This document shows, piece after piece, positions 54,376-63,933 of a stretch of DNA of 64,000 bases; the first letter of the stretch is position 1, and each line of letters starts with the position of its first letter. Source of the stretch: an uncultured Lachnospiraceae bacterium (GTDB lineage: Bacteria; Bacillota; Clostridia; Lachnospirales; Lachnospiraceae). A program made the translations under genes and the position numbers. The stretch is taken from positions 80,878-144,877 of the forward strand of contig CATOJY010000002.1 in assembly GCA_951800685.1 (NCBI GenBank), read 5' to 3'. The notes under the pieces are model-generated. The model made no database searches and was not told the origin of the DNA. It worked only from the letters and a program-made list of their open reading frames with translations.

Positions 54376-56012
54376 TAAATATTTTTGTCAAAGTTAAGGA
54401 AATAGCTGATGCCATATGGATTTCCACAGCGGTATGTTTTATGCTGTTTCTTTATGCACCGCTGGAGTTATTGCTCACAAATCAGGAAGAGTTTTGGTTT
54501 GATGGGTATCTTCTTACGCCGATTATGTTGGTTGTTTTCTTAATTACATGCTTGAGCAGTATATTGGTATTTGCCTTGCTTAGAAAATTGGACGGGAAGT
54601 TGTACCGAATCGGAGTTATGTTATACTTTGCAGGTTTTATTGGCCTGTATGTGCAGGGCAATTTTTTGGCAGCGGGGTTGCCATCGTTAGATGGGGAGCC
54701 AATAGACTGGAGTTTGTATACGGCTGAGAGATGGAAGTCAGTGGGGGTGTGGATAGCTGCGGCAGCAATCGTTGTGGCAGCTTTTTGTAAATGGAAGAGC
54801 GAGTATTTCAGTAATGCCGTGAAGGCGGTCAGCATAGGAATGACGATGATGTTGTGTATAACGTTATTGATACTTGCTATCACAAATCAGGGCTTTCATA
54901 GAAAACCAAGTATGAGTGTCACGACCAGGAATATGTTCCAAATGTCAAAAGACAGTAATTTCATTGTACTGTTGTTAGATGCTGTGGATGCGCAGGCTAT
55001 GGAATCTTTGCTGGAAATGGATCCGGAGTATCAGGATATTTTCACGGATTTTACTTTTTATAATAATGTGATGGCGGCCTACCCCTACACACAGCATTCC
55101 ATTCCCTATATCTTATCTGGGATATGGTATGAGAATGAGACAGAGTTTCGGGAATATGAAACAGAGGCGTATGCATCGTCTCGGTTCTTTGAGACTATGG
55201 AAGAAGCCGGCTACCAGATGGGATTCTATGAGGCGGAGCTGCTTTTGGACGATGCTGGAATGGGCCGGTTTGATAATATCCTCCCCAATAAGCGGGGAGT
55301 AAGTGATAAATGGGCGTTTGCAAGGTGGCAGATTTTAATGACAGGTTTTAAGTATGCACCGTATGATCTAAAAAGATTTTCCTTTGTGAATCCAAATGCG
55401 TTCAGTGAATTGAAGATGATTCCGGAGGGAGAGACGCTGTTTACGCCATCTAACATTGATTTTTATGATGGAGTTCTGTATAAGGAAATTGACAAAATAG
55501 AAGAGAAATGTTTCAGATTTATTCATCTGGATGGAGGACATGTTCCGTTTATCTATAATGAGAATGTGGAGCTTGTCCCGGAAGAGCAGGGAACGTATGA
55601 AGATAACCTTAAGGCTTGTCTGACGATTACGAGAACGTATCTGGAGAAGTTGAAAGAAAGTGATGTATATGACAACTCCGTTATCTTCGTGATGGCGGAT
55701 CATGGATATAATTGGCTGGATCCGCATGGCAGACAGAATCCGATTCTCTTTGTCAAAGGAATTGGGGAGAGACATGGGTTTGGTGTGTCGGATGCACCGA
55801 TTTCCTTTGAGGACCTGCAGGAGGCATACCAGAGGCTGCTACAGGGTAAAGATAGTACACAGATTTTTGATTGGAAGAGTGGCGATGAGAGGGAAAGAAG
55901 ATATCTCTTTCACGAATATCTGAAAGAAGACCACATGGTTGAATACAGGCAGCCAGGACAGGCACATGATACGGATGCGATGTATGAGACGGGGAAGGTG
56001 TATGAGAGATGA
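54372..56012 (+). CDS. LTA-synthase-like alkaline-phosphatase-superfamily membrane transferase (copy 1)
   Basis: 546 residues: five or so spans in about 1-185, then an outward sulfatase-fold domain. IVLLLDAVDAQAM supplies a metal Asp, YPYTQHSIPYILSG the Thr nucleophile of LtaS/phosphoethanolamine-transferase type, LDGGHVPF a metal His and VMADHGYNW the final Asp-His. Family members move phosphoglycerol or phosphoethanolamine from lipids. Directly after the AEP genes with a 4-base overlap, it may instead put a phosphonate or phospho-group on the glycan; this is inference. A close relative follows. Confidence 0.82.
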   Translation: MINIFVKVKEIADAIWISTAVCFMLFLYAPLELLLTNQEEFWFDGYLLTPIMLVVFLITCLSSILVFALLRKLDGKLYRIGVMLYFAGFIGLYVQGNFLAAGLPSLDGEPIDWSLYTAERWKSVGVWIAAAAIVVAAFCKWKSEYFSNAVKAVSIGMTMMLCITLLILAITNQGFHRKPSMSVTTRNMFQMSKDSNFIVLLLDAVDAQAMESLLEMDPEYQDIFTDFTFYNNVMAAYPYTQHSIPYILSGIWYENETEFREYETEAYASSRFFETMEEAGYQMGFYEAELLLDDAGMGRFDNILPNKRGVSDKWAFARWQILMTGFKYAPYDLKRFSFVNPNAFSELKMIPEGETLFTPSNIDFYDGVLYKEIDKIEEKCFRFIHLDGGHVPFIYNENVELVPEEQGTYEDNLKACLTITRTYLEKLKESDVYDNSVIFVMADHGYNWLDPHGRQNPILFVKGIGERHGFGVSDAPISFEDLQEAYQRLLQGKDSTQIFDWKSGDERERRYLFHEYLKEDHMVEYRQPGQAHDTDAMYETGKVYER

Positions 56013-57664
56013 CAGAAAATAGGAAAGCAACGAGAGGATTTGGTAGGATCAGCAGCGGCGTATGGCTGTCAGTTGTGACATGTTTTATGTTATTTCTCTA
56101 TGCACCGTTGGAATTATTATTTACGAATCAGGACGAATTTTGGTTTGATGTTTATACGCTCACTCCGGTCATGGCGGTGATCTTTGCAGCAGTTTGTATT
56201 GCAAGCATAGCAGTATTCTTTATTCTGAGAAAACTGAGTGAGAAGCTCTATGGGATTGGGTTAGCATTGTATTTTATTGCATTTCTCTGTCTTTATATAC
56301 AAGGAAATCTGTTGACGGCAGGACTGCCTTCCCTGGATGGAAAGCCAATCGATTGGAGCCTGTATACTGCAAAAAAGGTGCAGTCAGCAATTCTTTGGTT
56401 AGTGGTGGCTGTATTTGTTGGTGTTGCTTTCTGGAAAATAAAGCAGGAGCTGTTTGAGAAAGCGATCAAAGGGATCAGCATTGCTATGACGCTGATGCTG
56501 TGCGTGACATTATTAACGCTTGCTGTGGCTGGTCAGGGATTTGAGAAGAAACCGGGTCTGGGTGTGACGACCAGAGATATGTTTCAAATGTCAGAGGATA
56601 CGAACTTTGTGATTCTGCTGCTGGATGCCGTGAATGGACAGACGATGTATGATGTCATTGCCTCTGATGGGGATTATCAGAATATATTTACAGATTTTAC
56701 CTTTTACAGTAATATGATGGGGGTATATCCGGCGACAAAATATTCAGTGCCCTATATTTTATCAGGGCAGTGGTTTGAGAATCAGACATCTTTCAGAGAG
56801 TATGAGGCGGAAGCGTATGCCGCTTCTCCGTTTTTTGCATCTATGGAGGAGGATGGTTATCAACTTGGTGTTTATGAAGCAGAACTGCAGGCGAACGACA
56901 GGGGGAAAGAACGGTTTGTAAATGTCCTGCCCAGCAGGAGAGGAATAGGCAATAAACTGATGTTTGCAAAATGGCAGATTCAGATGACGGGATTTAAGTA
57001 TGCACCCTGGGGACTGAAGAAACATACATTTGTGAATCCAAATGACTTTAATAAAGCAAAGATTCCGCCTGAGGGGGAAGAGTTGTTCACATTATCGAAC
57101 AGCGAGTTTTATAACAGTGTGCTTCATGAAGAGTTAGATTATACGGATCAGAAATGTTTTAGATTTATTCATATTATTGGTGGCCATCCGCCTTTCATTT
57201 ATGATGAAGAGGTAGAAGAGATCCCAGAAGAGAAGGGAAGCTATGAGGAAAATATCAGGGCTTCTCTGACAATAACAAGGGCATATTTGGATAAGCTGAA
57301 GGATGGTGGGGTATATGATAATTCGGTTATTATTGTCATGTCAGACCATGGTTTTCATATGGGAGACTATTCTGAACGGCAGAACCCGATCTTCTTTGTA
57401 AAGGGAATCGACGAAAAACATGATTTTCGTGTGTCGGACGCACCCGTTTCCTATACAGATCTGCAGGAGGCTTATCAGAGATTGCTGAGTGGGGCAGAAA
57501 GCAGCCAGATTTTCGATTGGAAGAGCGGAGATGAGAGAGAAAGAAGATATCTGTTCTATGAATATTCGGAAGAGGAGCAGATGATCGAGTATATGCAGCC
57601 GGGACAGGCGCATGACACGGATGCGATGTATAAGACAGGCAATGTGTATAAGAAAGCGAAATAG
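56009..57664 (+). CDS. LTA-synthase-like alkaline-phosphatase-superfamily membrane transferase (copy 2)
   Basis: 551 residues, tandem paralogue of the gene at 54372, with the same spans and motifs: VILLLDAVNGQTM, YPATKYSVPYILSG, IIGGHPPF, VMSDHGFHMG, and a near-identical C-terminus (DWKSGDERERRYLF and PGQAHDTDAMY in both). The differences are spread through the middle of the outer domain, so the pair may act on different acceptors. The 4-base ATGA overlap couples translation to copy 1. Confidence 0.82.
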   Translation: MTENRKATRGFGRISSGVWLSVVTCFMLFLYAPLELLFTNQDEFWFDVYTLTPVMAVIFAAVCIASIAVFFILRKLSEKLYGIGLALYFIAFLCLYIQGNLLTAGLPSLDGKPIDWSLYTAKKVQSAILWLVVAVFVGVAFWKIKQELFEKAIKGISIAMTLMLCVTLLTLAVAGQGFEKKPGLGVTTRDMFQMSEDTNFVILLLDAVNGQTMYDVIASDGDYQNIFTDFTFYSNMMGVYPATKYSVPYILSGQWFENQTSFREYEAEAYAASPFFASMEEDGYQLGVYEAELQANDRGKERFVNVLPSRRGIGNKLMFAKWQIQMTGFKYAPWGLKKHTFVNPNDFNKAKIPPEGEELFTLSNSEFYNSVLHEELDYTDQKCFRFIHIIGGHPPFIYDEEVEEIPEEKGSYEENIRASLTITRAYLDKLKDGGVYDNSVIIVMSDHGFHMGDYSERQNPIFFVKGIDEKHDFRVSDAPVSYTDLQEAYQRLLSGAESSQIFDWKSGDERERRYLFYEYSEEEQMIEYMQPGQAHDTDAMYKTGNVYKKAK

Positions 57665-57675
57665 AAGGTGACAGT

Positions 57676-58695
57676 ATGAAATTGATTATTCAGATACCAT
57701 GTTACAACGAAGCAGAGACATTGGAGGTTGCGTTAAATGATCTGCCCAAACACATTGATGGCATAGAGGAAATAGAGTATCTGATCATTAACGACGGCAG
57801 CAAGGATAACACAGTGGAAGTGGCACAGAAGTGGGGTGTCCACTATGTGGTCAACTTTAAGCAGAACAAAGGTCTCGCGAAAGGATTTATGGCAGGAATT
57901 GATGCATGCCTTCGTTATGGCGCGGATATCATAGTGAATACAGATGCAGACAATCAATATTGTGGGGACGATATAGAGACGATCGTGCGGCCTATTCTGG
58001 AGGGGAAAGCGGATATGGTGATCGGCGAGAGACCGATTGATGAGACAGCACATTTTTCTCCTATTAAGAAAAAACTACAGCATCTGGGAAGCTGGGCAGT
58101 GCGTAAAGCATCCCATACCAGTATTCCTGATGCGCCTAGTGGATTTCGAGCCTTTAGCAGGGAGGCGGCGCTGCGGCTGAACGTAATCAATGATTATACG
58201 TATACGTTAGAGACGATCGTGCAGGCTGGCAGGAGCAAAATGCCAATTATGAGCGTGCCGATCAGGACAAATCCAGAGCTGAGAAGTTCCAGGCTGTTTC
58301 ATAGCATGTGGGGCTACGTGAAAAAATCCATGTTGACAATCCTCAGGGCTTTTATGTGGTACAAGCCACTGTATTGCTTTTCGATTGTGGCGCTGCTGCC
58401 CTCACTGATCGGTTTAGGCATAGGGATCAGATTCTTATGTTATTATTTCCGAGGTGCAGGCAACGGCCATGTGCAGTCGCTCATTCTGGCATGTACACTT
58501 CTTATCATAGGGTTTATTACGTTTGTGATAGGGTTATTGGCGGATACCATCGCAACGAACCGGAGAATTCTTGAAGATATACAGTATCATGTGAGAAAAC
58601 TGGAGTACGATAGGGAGGAAGATAGGATAAATAACGACAGAAGCGCAGAATTGCGTGGAGAACAGGGAGGAGTATCATCGGAGGAAAGGGAATGA
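57676..58695 (+). CDS. GT2 glycosyltransferase with two C-terminal spans, GtrB/ArnC-like
   Basis: 339 residues. GT-A motifs IQIPCYNEAETL, YLIINDGSKDNT, VNTDADNQY (DxD) and DMVIGERP, then RKASHTSIPDAPSGFRAFS. Two spans (about 231-254 and 270-292) and LLADTIATNRRILEDIQYHVRKLEY at the end are the GtrB-type tail. These enzymes make undecaprenyl-phosphate-linked sugars for use outside. The DUF6056 membrane protein encoded three genes later is a plausible GT-C partner. AAGGTGA precedes ATG 57676; 4-base overlap with the next gene. Confidence 0.86.
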   Translation: MKLIIQIPCYNEAETLEVALNDLPKHIDGIEEIEYLIINDGSKDNTVEVAQKWGVHYVVNFKQNKGLAKGFMAGIDACLRYGADIIVNTDADNQYCGDDIETIVRPILEGKADMVIGERPIDETAHFSPIKKKLQHLGSWAVRKASHTSIPDAPSGFRAFSREAALRLNVINDYTYTLETIVQAGRSKMPIMSVPIRTNPELRSSRLFHSMWGYVKKSMLTILRAFMWYKPLYCFSIVALLPSLIGLGIGIRFLCYYFRGAGNGHVQSLILACTLLIIGFITFVIGLLADTIATNRRILEDIQYHVRKLEYDREEDRINNDRSAELRGEQGGVSSEERE

Positions 58696-59849
58696 AGAAA
58701 AAGAAAATTCTAGTAACCGCGTCTACCTTTCCAAGATGGGAAAATGATACGGAACCAAGGTTTGTGCTTGATCTATGCAGGCATATGCAAAAATGGTTTG
58801 ATATAACCGTTTTGGTCCCCAGTGCACCAGGAGCGAAAGCGAAAGAGACTTTGGAAGGAGTAAACGTTATACGTTACCATTATTTTCCAATTCATAAATG
58901 GGAGACGCTCTGTTATCCAGGGGCGATCGTCCCAAGGATCAAGGAGAAGAAAATCCGGATCCTGCTTGTGCCCTTTTTGCTTTTTTCGCTGTATTTGCAG
59001 TTATTCCGAATCTTAGGCGATTTTGATATGGTACATGTACATTGGCTGATCCCGCAGGGAATTGTCCAGATGCTGTTCCACAAACCTTACCTTGTGACAG
59101 GGCATGGGGGCGACGTCACTTCATTGAATACGGGAATCTTGAAAGCCATGAAGGTCCACTGCCTAAAGCGGGCGGAGCATGTGACGGTGGTTTCTAATGA
59201 TTTGAAGGCACAGGTGGAAAATTTACTTCCAGGACTTGAATGTAGTGTGGTTTCCATGGGCGTTGATACTTCGAAATTTGGAAAGCAGTATGCTGTGAAT
59301 GGCTATTTTGGTCAGCAAGAGAAGAAAGTTGTATTGTTTGTAGGGCGGCTTGCTGAGAAAAAGGGTGTGACGTATTTAATAGAAGCGATGCGGGAGATCG
59401 ATGCAGTCTTAATCATTGCTGGAGATGGACCGTTGAAACAAACTTTGATGGAGCAGGCAAAGGAGCAGGGCGAGAAGATCAAGTTTGTCGGGGCACAGAA
59501 GCATGAGATACTGAAAATAATGTATGCGTCAGCAGATGTGTTTGCGGCCCCTTTTATTACTGCAGAAAATGGAGACAAAGAAGGATTGAGTGTGGTGATT
59601 TTGGAGGCATTGGCTTCTGGGCTGCCTATTGTGTCATGTAAGGTTGGGGGAGTGGGCGAACTGCTTCAGGATCGCAAGACAGCGCTTTTGTGTGAAGAGA
59701 AGAGTGTGTCCCAGCTGAGGGGGGCGATTGCGGCCTTGCTGGATAATCCTGAATTGGGAAAAGAGTTAAGCGCTAATGGCATGGAAGTAGTCAGGGAATA
59801 CGACTATGAAGAAATTGCCAGGAAATATGCTATGCTAATGGAGAAGTAG
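58692..59849 (+). CDS. GT4 family glycosyltransferase
   Basis: 385 residues. KILVTASTFPRWENDTEPRF start, YLVTGHGGDVTSLN, VTVVSNDLKAQVE, VLFVGRLAEKKGVTYLIEAM and GDKEGLSVVILEALASGLPIV (EX7E donor motif) make a textbook GT4. It adds a sugar to a lipid-linked chain on the inner face. GGAGGAAAGGGA precedes ATG 58692. Linkage unknown. Confidence 0.89.
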   Translation: MKKKKILVTASTFPRWENDTEPRFVLDLCRHMQKWFDITVLVPSAPGAKAKETLEGVNVIRYHYFPIHKWETLCYPGAIVPRIKEKKIRILLVPFLLFSLYLQLFRILGDFDMVHVHWLIPQGIVQMLFHKPYLVTGHGGDVTSLNTGILKAMKVHCLKRAEHVTVVSNDLKAQVENLLPGLECSVVSMGVDTSKFGKQYAVNGYFGQQEKKVVLFVGRLAEKKGVTYLIEAMREIDAVLIIAGDGPLKQTLMEQAKEQGEKIKFVGAQKHEILKIMYASADVFAAPFITAENGDKEGLSVVILEALASGLPIVSCKVGGVGELLQDRKTALLCEEKSVSQLRGAIAALLDNPELGKELSANGMEVVREYDYEEIARKYAMLMEK

Positions 59850-59874
59850 GTGTTCGGAAGAGAACAGAGGAAGT

Positions 59875-60942
59875 ATGGGGAGAAGAGAGTTGGTTCAAGT
59901 ATCGTTTGTTGTGGCAATCTATAATGTCAGTCAGTATCTGGGAAGGTGTATCGAAAGCCTGATGGATCAGACAATGGATGATATAGAGATCCTTCTGGTC
60001 AATGACGGTTCATTAGATGACAGTCTGGAAATTTGTCATTCGTATGCTGCGCGTGATAAGCGGATCACAGTGATAGACCAGAAGAATCAGGGGGCGAATG
60101 CCGCGAGAAATAGCGGACTTCGTGCAGCGAAGGGGCAGTGGATCTATTTCGTGGATGGGGATGATTATGTGGATCGTGAAATATGTTTTCGTCTCACAGA
60201 ATATATGTCGCAGGAATATGATGTGATCCTTTTTTCCAATGCAGTATGTACAGGTAGTAAAATCAAAGCAGTGCAGCATAGTGGAGAATTGATTGCGCTG
60301 GGGAGAGAGGACTTTACAGAGCTGCAGTTGAGTGCACTGAATCGACTTGGAAAGTACCGATATGAGATGAACAGAATAGAGCCAGCCTGTATCTGGAACA
60401 AAATATACCGGCGCGACTTTCTGGAGGAGCATCACATAGAATTCGTTCCCAATTTCCCTAAATTACAGGATATTTCCTTTAATTTGTTAGTATACGACAA
60501 GGCGGAAAAGGGAGTTTATGTACCCATCGTAGGGTATTACTATCAAATCAACCAGGAATCTGTAACGCGCAGATACCAAAATAATATTATTGAGAAATTT
60601 GAGACCGTCAATCAGTGGTTTGCACAATTTGCCTCACAAAAATCTGACGCAAGGTTTGAGAAAGCATATAAGGAACGGGTTGCTACCCATATACGTACAT
60701 GTATCGTATTGTATCTTTGTAATGGCAATAATCCGGAAAAATACGCTGCCCGGAAAAGGAAATTTATGCAGTTACGACAAAGGGAGCCCTACAAAAGTGC
60801 AGTGGAAAGTACAAGCATGTCGGATTATAGAGGTTATAAAGAAAAAATATTATCATTGGCGATTAAAAAGAGACTGTTTTTTCTGTGTGACATTCTTTGT
60901 AAGATGAATGATCTGCGTATGAAAATGACGAAGGAGGTTTGA
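59875..60942 (+). CDS. GT2 family glycosyltransferase
   Basis: 355 residues. VQVSFVVAIYNVSQYLGRCI, IEILLVNDGSLDDS, NQGANAARNSGLRAAKG and the DxD site YFVDGDDYVD are the capsular GT2 landmarks; IWNKIYRRDFLEEHHIEF follows as usual in WbbD/CpsI relatives. No membrane span apart from an amphipathic tail. GAGGAAGT sits before ATG 59875. The gene ends 4 bases before the DUF6056 gene. Confidence 0.86.
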   Translation: MGRRELVQVSFVVAIYNVSQYLGRCIESLMDQTMDDIEILLVNDGSLDDSLEICHSYAARDKRITVIDQKNQGANAARNSGLRAAKGQWIYFVDGDDYVDREICFRLTEYMSQEYDVILFSNAVCTGSKIKAVQHSGELIALGREDFTELQLSALNRLGKYRYEMNRIEPACIWNKIYRRDFLEEHHIEFVPNFPKLQDISFNLLVYDKAEKGVYVPIVGYYYQINQESVTRRYQNNIIEKFETVNQWFAQFASQKSDARFEKAYKERVATHIRTCIVLYLCNGNNPEKYAARKRKFMQLRQREPYKSAVESTSMSDYRGYKEKILSLAIKKRLFFLCDILCKMNDLRMKMTKEV

Positions 60943-60946
60943 GAGA

Positions 60947-62393
60947 ATGAAGAAGATAATGAGGGATAATTGGATGCTTTGGGTGTGTGCCATATCCATA
61001 GGGATTGTACTGCTCCCCATGTTGTATACGATCTTTTATAGTTTGCCATCAGCAGATGACTTTTCGATGGCATATGGATGTAGTAAGAATACACTTTTGG
61101 CCGATAGTATCCGCCATGCTAACAGCCGGTTCATGAATTGGTCAGGACTTTGGCCTTATATGTTTATTGAAACATTGCTTAATCCGATGCTTCACTTTTC
61201 TCTGGAAAGCTGTGGAATTGGCGTAGAAATGGTTTTGTTATTTCTGTTGTTCATGACTTCTCTTTTTATGTTGATCATCGTAGCGGCCAGGAGAATATTA
61301 GGAATAGAGAATAAGGGAACGATTGCATTCTATATTTTAGTTTTTTTATTTGTCTTCTTAAATACAAATATTTATAAAGAGATTTTTTATTGGTTTGTTG
61401 GTTCCAGCTATATGATGGCATTGACGCTTGGGTTGTTTACGAGTGCGTTATCCATAGAGTTTTTCTTTCGTCCCAAAATGAATATTGGGGGGGGGTATTT
61501 TACTTTCATTAAGTGGAGCGCTGGCTTGTAACTTTTTTCAGGAGGCAGTATTGCCTGGTATGATCTTCATCCTACTGTGGTGCATATTCAGCATAAAGGC
61601 GAAAAGACCATTGTGGAAAAAAACAATTCCTTTTTGGATCATGCTTCTAAGTGGTGTAGTAGCAGTTGCAGCACCGGGAAATTATGTGAGACATACACGT
61701 TTTGATTCGTCGCTTAATATTGTCAAGGCCTGTATAGACGCTAGCAAAATTACGGTAGTGATATTGAAGCATTTGATACAGCAGCCTCTTGTGGTTATAC
61801 TAATTCTGTTTTGTATCTATGCCGGGCTAAGGTGTAAGAAGAAGCTTACAGGAAAATATCTGTTGCTAGCAGGTGCACTTTTTTCGATTACACTATACTG
61901 TAATTCATTTCCGATCGCCCTAGGATATGCGGGTACTTCTTATTTCCCAAATAGGATTTATTTTGCACTTGATTTTACTGCGTTGGCTGGAATTGCAGCA
62001 GTATTTGTCTGCGTCGGCATGTATTTGGGTGGTTTGGTGTACTATGAAAGATTCTGTGAGAGCAGATATGTAGAACCGGTCATGTTAGGCTATGCGTTTA
62101 TGTTATTGTATGCTACCTTGGTTTATAATCAAAATATCAGTAAGCTGCCATGGTGTCAAACTGTGGCTGCAATGAAAGAGGTAGAAGAGCTCCACGATAC
62201 CTGGCAGGAATGTTTGATTACGATCAGAGACGCGGAAGAAAAAGATGTCGAAATAGAAATTGAAAAACAATTTTTCAGCTCACGTGTTTTGTCATTGCCG
62301 CGCCTGTCTGATAATAGGGAAAACTGGATCAATGAGGCGGTGGCAAGATATTACAATAAAGACTCCGTGACAGTGAGCGAGAAAAGCGAGTAA
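60947..62393 (+). pseudogene. DUF6056-type membrane protein, currently out of frame at a G9 tract (GT-C-like candidate)
   Basis: The first frame (60947-61531) codes about 180 genuine residues and then 10 out-of-frame ones. It has an N-terminal span, SLPSADDFSMAYGCSKN (acidic outer loop as in GT-C enzymes) and several spans. At G9 (61487-61495) the frame changes; with one G less it continues NIGGGILLSLSGALACNFFQE and on to VAAPGNYVRHTRF, a DUF6056 landmark, ending at 62393. The whole protein would be about 481 residues. AAGGAGG precedes ATG 60947. Everything but the tract is intact, so a phase-off state is likelier than decay. It may use the lipid-linked sugar made by the GtrB-like protein at 57676. 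Confidence 0.82.
61487..61495 (+). repeat. Poly-G tract (G9) inside the DUF6056 gene, frame lost
   Basis: Nine G. Eight G would give one continuous reading frame through both halves of the gene; the same G8 length is found in the intact MBOAT gene. Confidence 0.92.
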
Positions 62394-62428
62394 TTGATAG
62401 AGCGGTTACGGATCAAACAAGGGAGCGT

Positions 62429-63496
62429 ATGGAGGAGATGGCGCAGGAGAAGAAAGAGGCATATGAGAAGATTGTTTTTATAGATATTCTTAAAGCGATA
62501 GCATGCTTATGTGTGTTGATTGGGCATGTTATCAATGGAATGATCAAGGATGGAATGGAAATTTCAGAATCACTACGCATGATCAACACTTACGTATATT
62601 TATTCCATGTTCCCTGTTTTTTCTTTGCCAGTGGTTATTTATATGCAAATAAGCGATTAGACACTTGGCATGCCTATCTGCAGTTTACACGGAAAAAACT
62701 AGTTACGCTTGCGGTGCCATATTTTGCCTGTAGTATAGCATACATTCTTTTCAGTTCTATTATGAGTGCTGATATGCATACAGCATATGCGGTAAGCGCT
62801 ATCGTTGAATTGTGGAGAATGCCGGTGGCGCAATATTGGTACTTGTATGCGCTATTTGAGATGTTCTTGCTGGTTCCTATGATTGAACTGCTTTTGCCGG
62901 GGCTGGATAAGAAATGGATATTATTGTTCTTTGTGGGAAGTGCTCTATTGATCAGGAGCAATGTTGACAGCGTTACTTATGTGATATCATATACCTGTTT
63001 TTTCTGTCTGGGAATCTGTTTTAATCGTGCGGATCTACTTAACAGAAGATATATTAGATCGATGAATCCGTATAAGTTATTGGTATCTGGACTTAGTGTC
63101 AGCATGATCGTTTATTTGCTCTATCAATGGACTGTGGCCATAGATATTTTTACACCTGACATCAATGCTGGTTTGAAGTGCTTGACCAGATTGGCGTTGG
63201 TCGTTACGATAGTAGTGATATCAACTGCGGTTTCTAGGATGAATAACAAAGTAAATAAAGCATTGATCTGGTTGTCGCAGTATTCTTTGTATATATATTT
63301 GTTTCATACGTGGTTTACAGGAAGTTTAAGAATCATATTGCGGAAAACAGGGATCACGAATGACTGGGTGCAGACAGCATGTGGTATTGCGCTAGGGTTA
63401 GCAGGATCTCTGACCGCAGCGATGATTATTCACAAGGTGCCTTTTCTCCGTGTTTGGATTGAGCCATTGCAGGTAGTGGGGAAGAAGGAGAGATAG
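62429..63496 (+). CDS. Acyltransferase family 3 membrane protein
   Basis: 355 residues, about ten spans. FIDILKAIACLCVLIGHVING holds the catalytic-type His near residue 31; FHVPCFFFASGYL and KKLVTLAVPYF follow as expected, and YSLYIYLFHTWF closes the fold. It should acetylate or otherwise acylate a surface sugar. Unlike the copy at 42331 it has no long tract and is intact. AAGGGAG precedes ATG 62429; ATG 62438 also has GGAGGAG before it. Confidence 0.86.
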   Translation: MEEMAQEKKEAYEKIVFIDILKAIACLCVLIGHVINGMIKDGMEISESLRMINTYVYLFHVPCFFFASGYLYANKRLDTWHAYLQFTRKKLVTLAVPYFACSIAYILFSSIMSADMHTAYAVSAIVELWRMPVAQYWYLYALFEMFLLVPMIELLLPGLDKKWILLFFVGSALLIRSNVDSVTYVISYTCFFCLGICFNRADLLNRRYIRSMNPYKLLVSGLSVSMIVYLLYQWTVAIDIFTPDINAGLKCLTRLALVVTIVVISTAVSRMNNKVNKALIWLSQYSLYIYLFHTWFTGSLRIILRKTGITNDWVQTACGIALGLAGSLTAAMIIHKVPFLRVWIEPLQVVGKKER

Positions 63497-63652
63497 ATGA
63501 GCGCTCCGGTTACTTTGATTTGAAGAACCATTTATAATTGACATAATAAGTATATAAGAATCTGAAACAATAGCCAGACATCACACTCGTATAATACGAA
63601 CAGCCTCTCTATATTTTTCACTACCGAGAATATAGACCATTTTCGGAGCTAT
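63497..63652. other. Intergenic region without recognised gene
   Basis: AT-rich, non-coding on both strands. TTGACA at 63538-63543 has no -10 at a proper distance (TATATA follows after 7 bases). No terminator hairpin with a T-run was seen after the acyltransferase gene. Confidence 0.5.
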
Positions 63653-63709
63653 CTTTCAGTTTCCTATACAATCAGGGAACATAGGCTTGATCGTATAAGA
63701 AACTGAAAG
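63653..63709. repeat. Imperfect inverted repeat, about 22-base arms
   Basis: CTTTCAGTTTC (63653-63663) and GAAACTGAAAG (63699-63709) are perfect complements; the match continues inward (TATACAATCA against TGATCGTATA, 9 of 10) around a loop of about 14 bases. It lies in the 3' part of the cytidylyltransferase remnant, where family likeness stops, so it may record an inversion-duplication or a mobile element footprint. Confidence 0.75.
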
Positions 63710-63886
63710 AAGGACATCATCTGATGATACCGCATCTCCAGAGAGCTCATCCGGTCGTAAAAAAGGAACTTCTGCGCCATGCTCAATCGCAATAGCAGTG
63801 ATTTTCTGGCTATCTGTTGATACAATTATTTTCGAAAATATATTCGCTGCAAAAGCCGCTTCTATCGTATATGGAGAGCGTTTCAA
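63656..63886 (-). pseudogene. Remnant of an acylneuraminate/pseudaminate cytidylyltransferase
   Basis: On the minus strand, about 55 residues (SPYTIEAAFAANIFSKIIVS, then TDSQKITAIAIEHGAEVPF and RPDELSGDAVSSDDVLL) match the region after the P-loop in NeuA/PseF proteins. The required N-terminal PARGGSK-type motif is missing: the frame before the first codon soon meets a stop and reads TTTACACAAAAC-like sequence that could be an insertion-sequence end. The C-terminal three quarters are also absent after an unrelated 16-residue tail. No ribosome site. It is therefore a fragment, perhaps of a neighbouring sialic- or pseudaminic-acid locus. Confidence 0.7.
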
Positions 63887-63933
63887 GTTTTGTGTAAACT
63901 CAAAAACTGATATAAGATAGGTTAATAGTTACT

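Noticed and set aside
63538..63543. TTGACA as a promoter for a gene at the right edge
   Set aside because: No -10 at proper spacing and no plus-strand gene follows.
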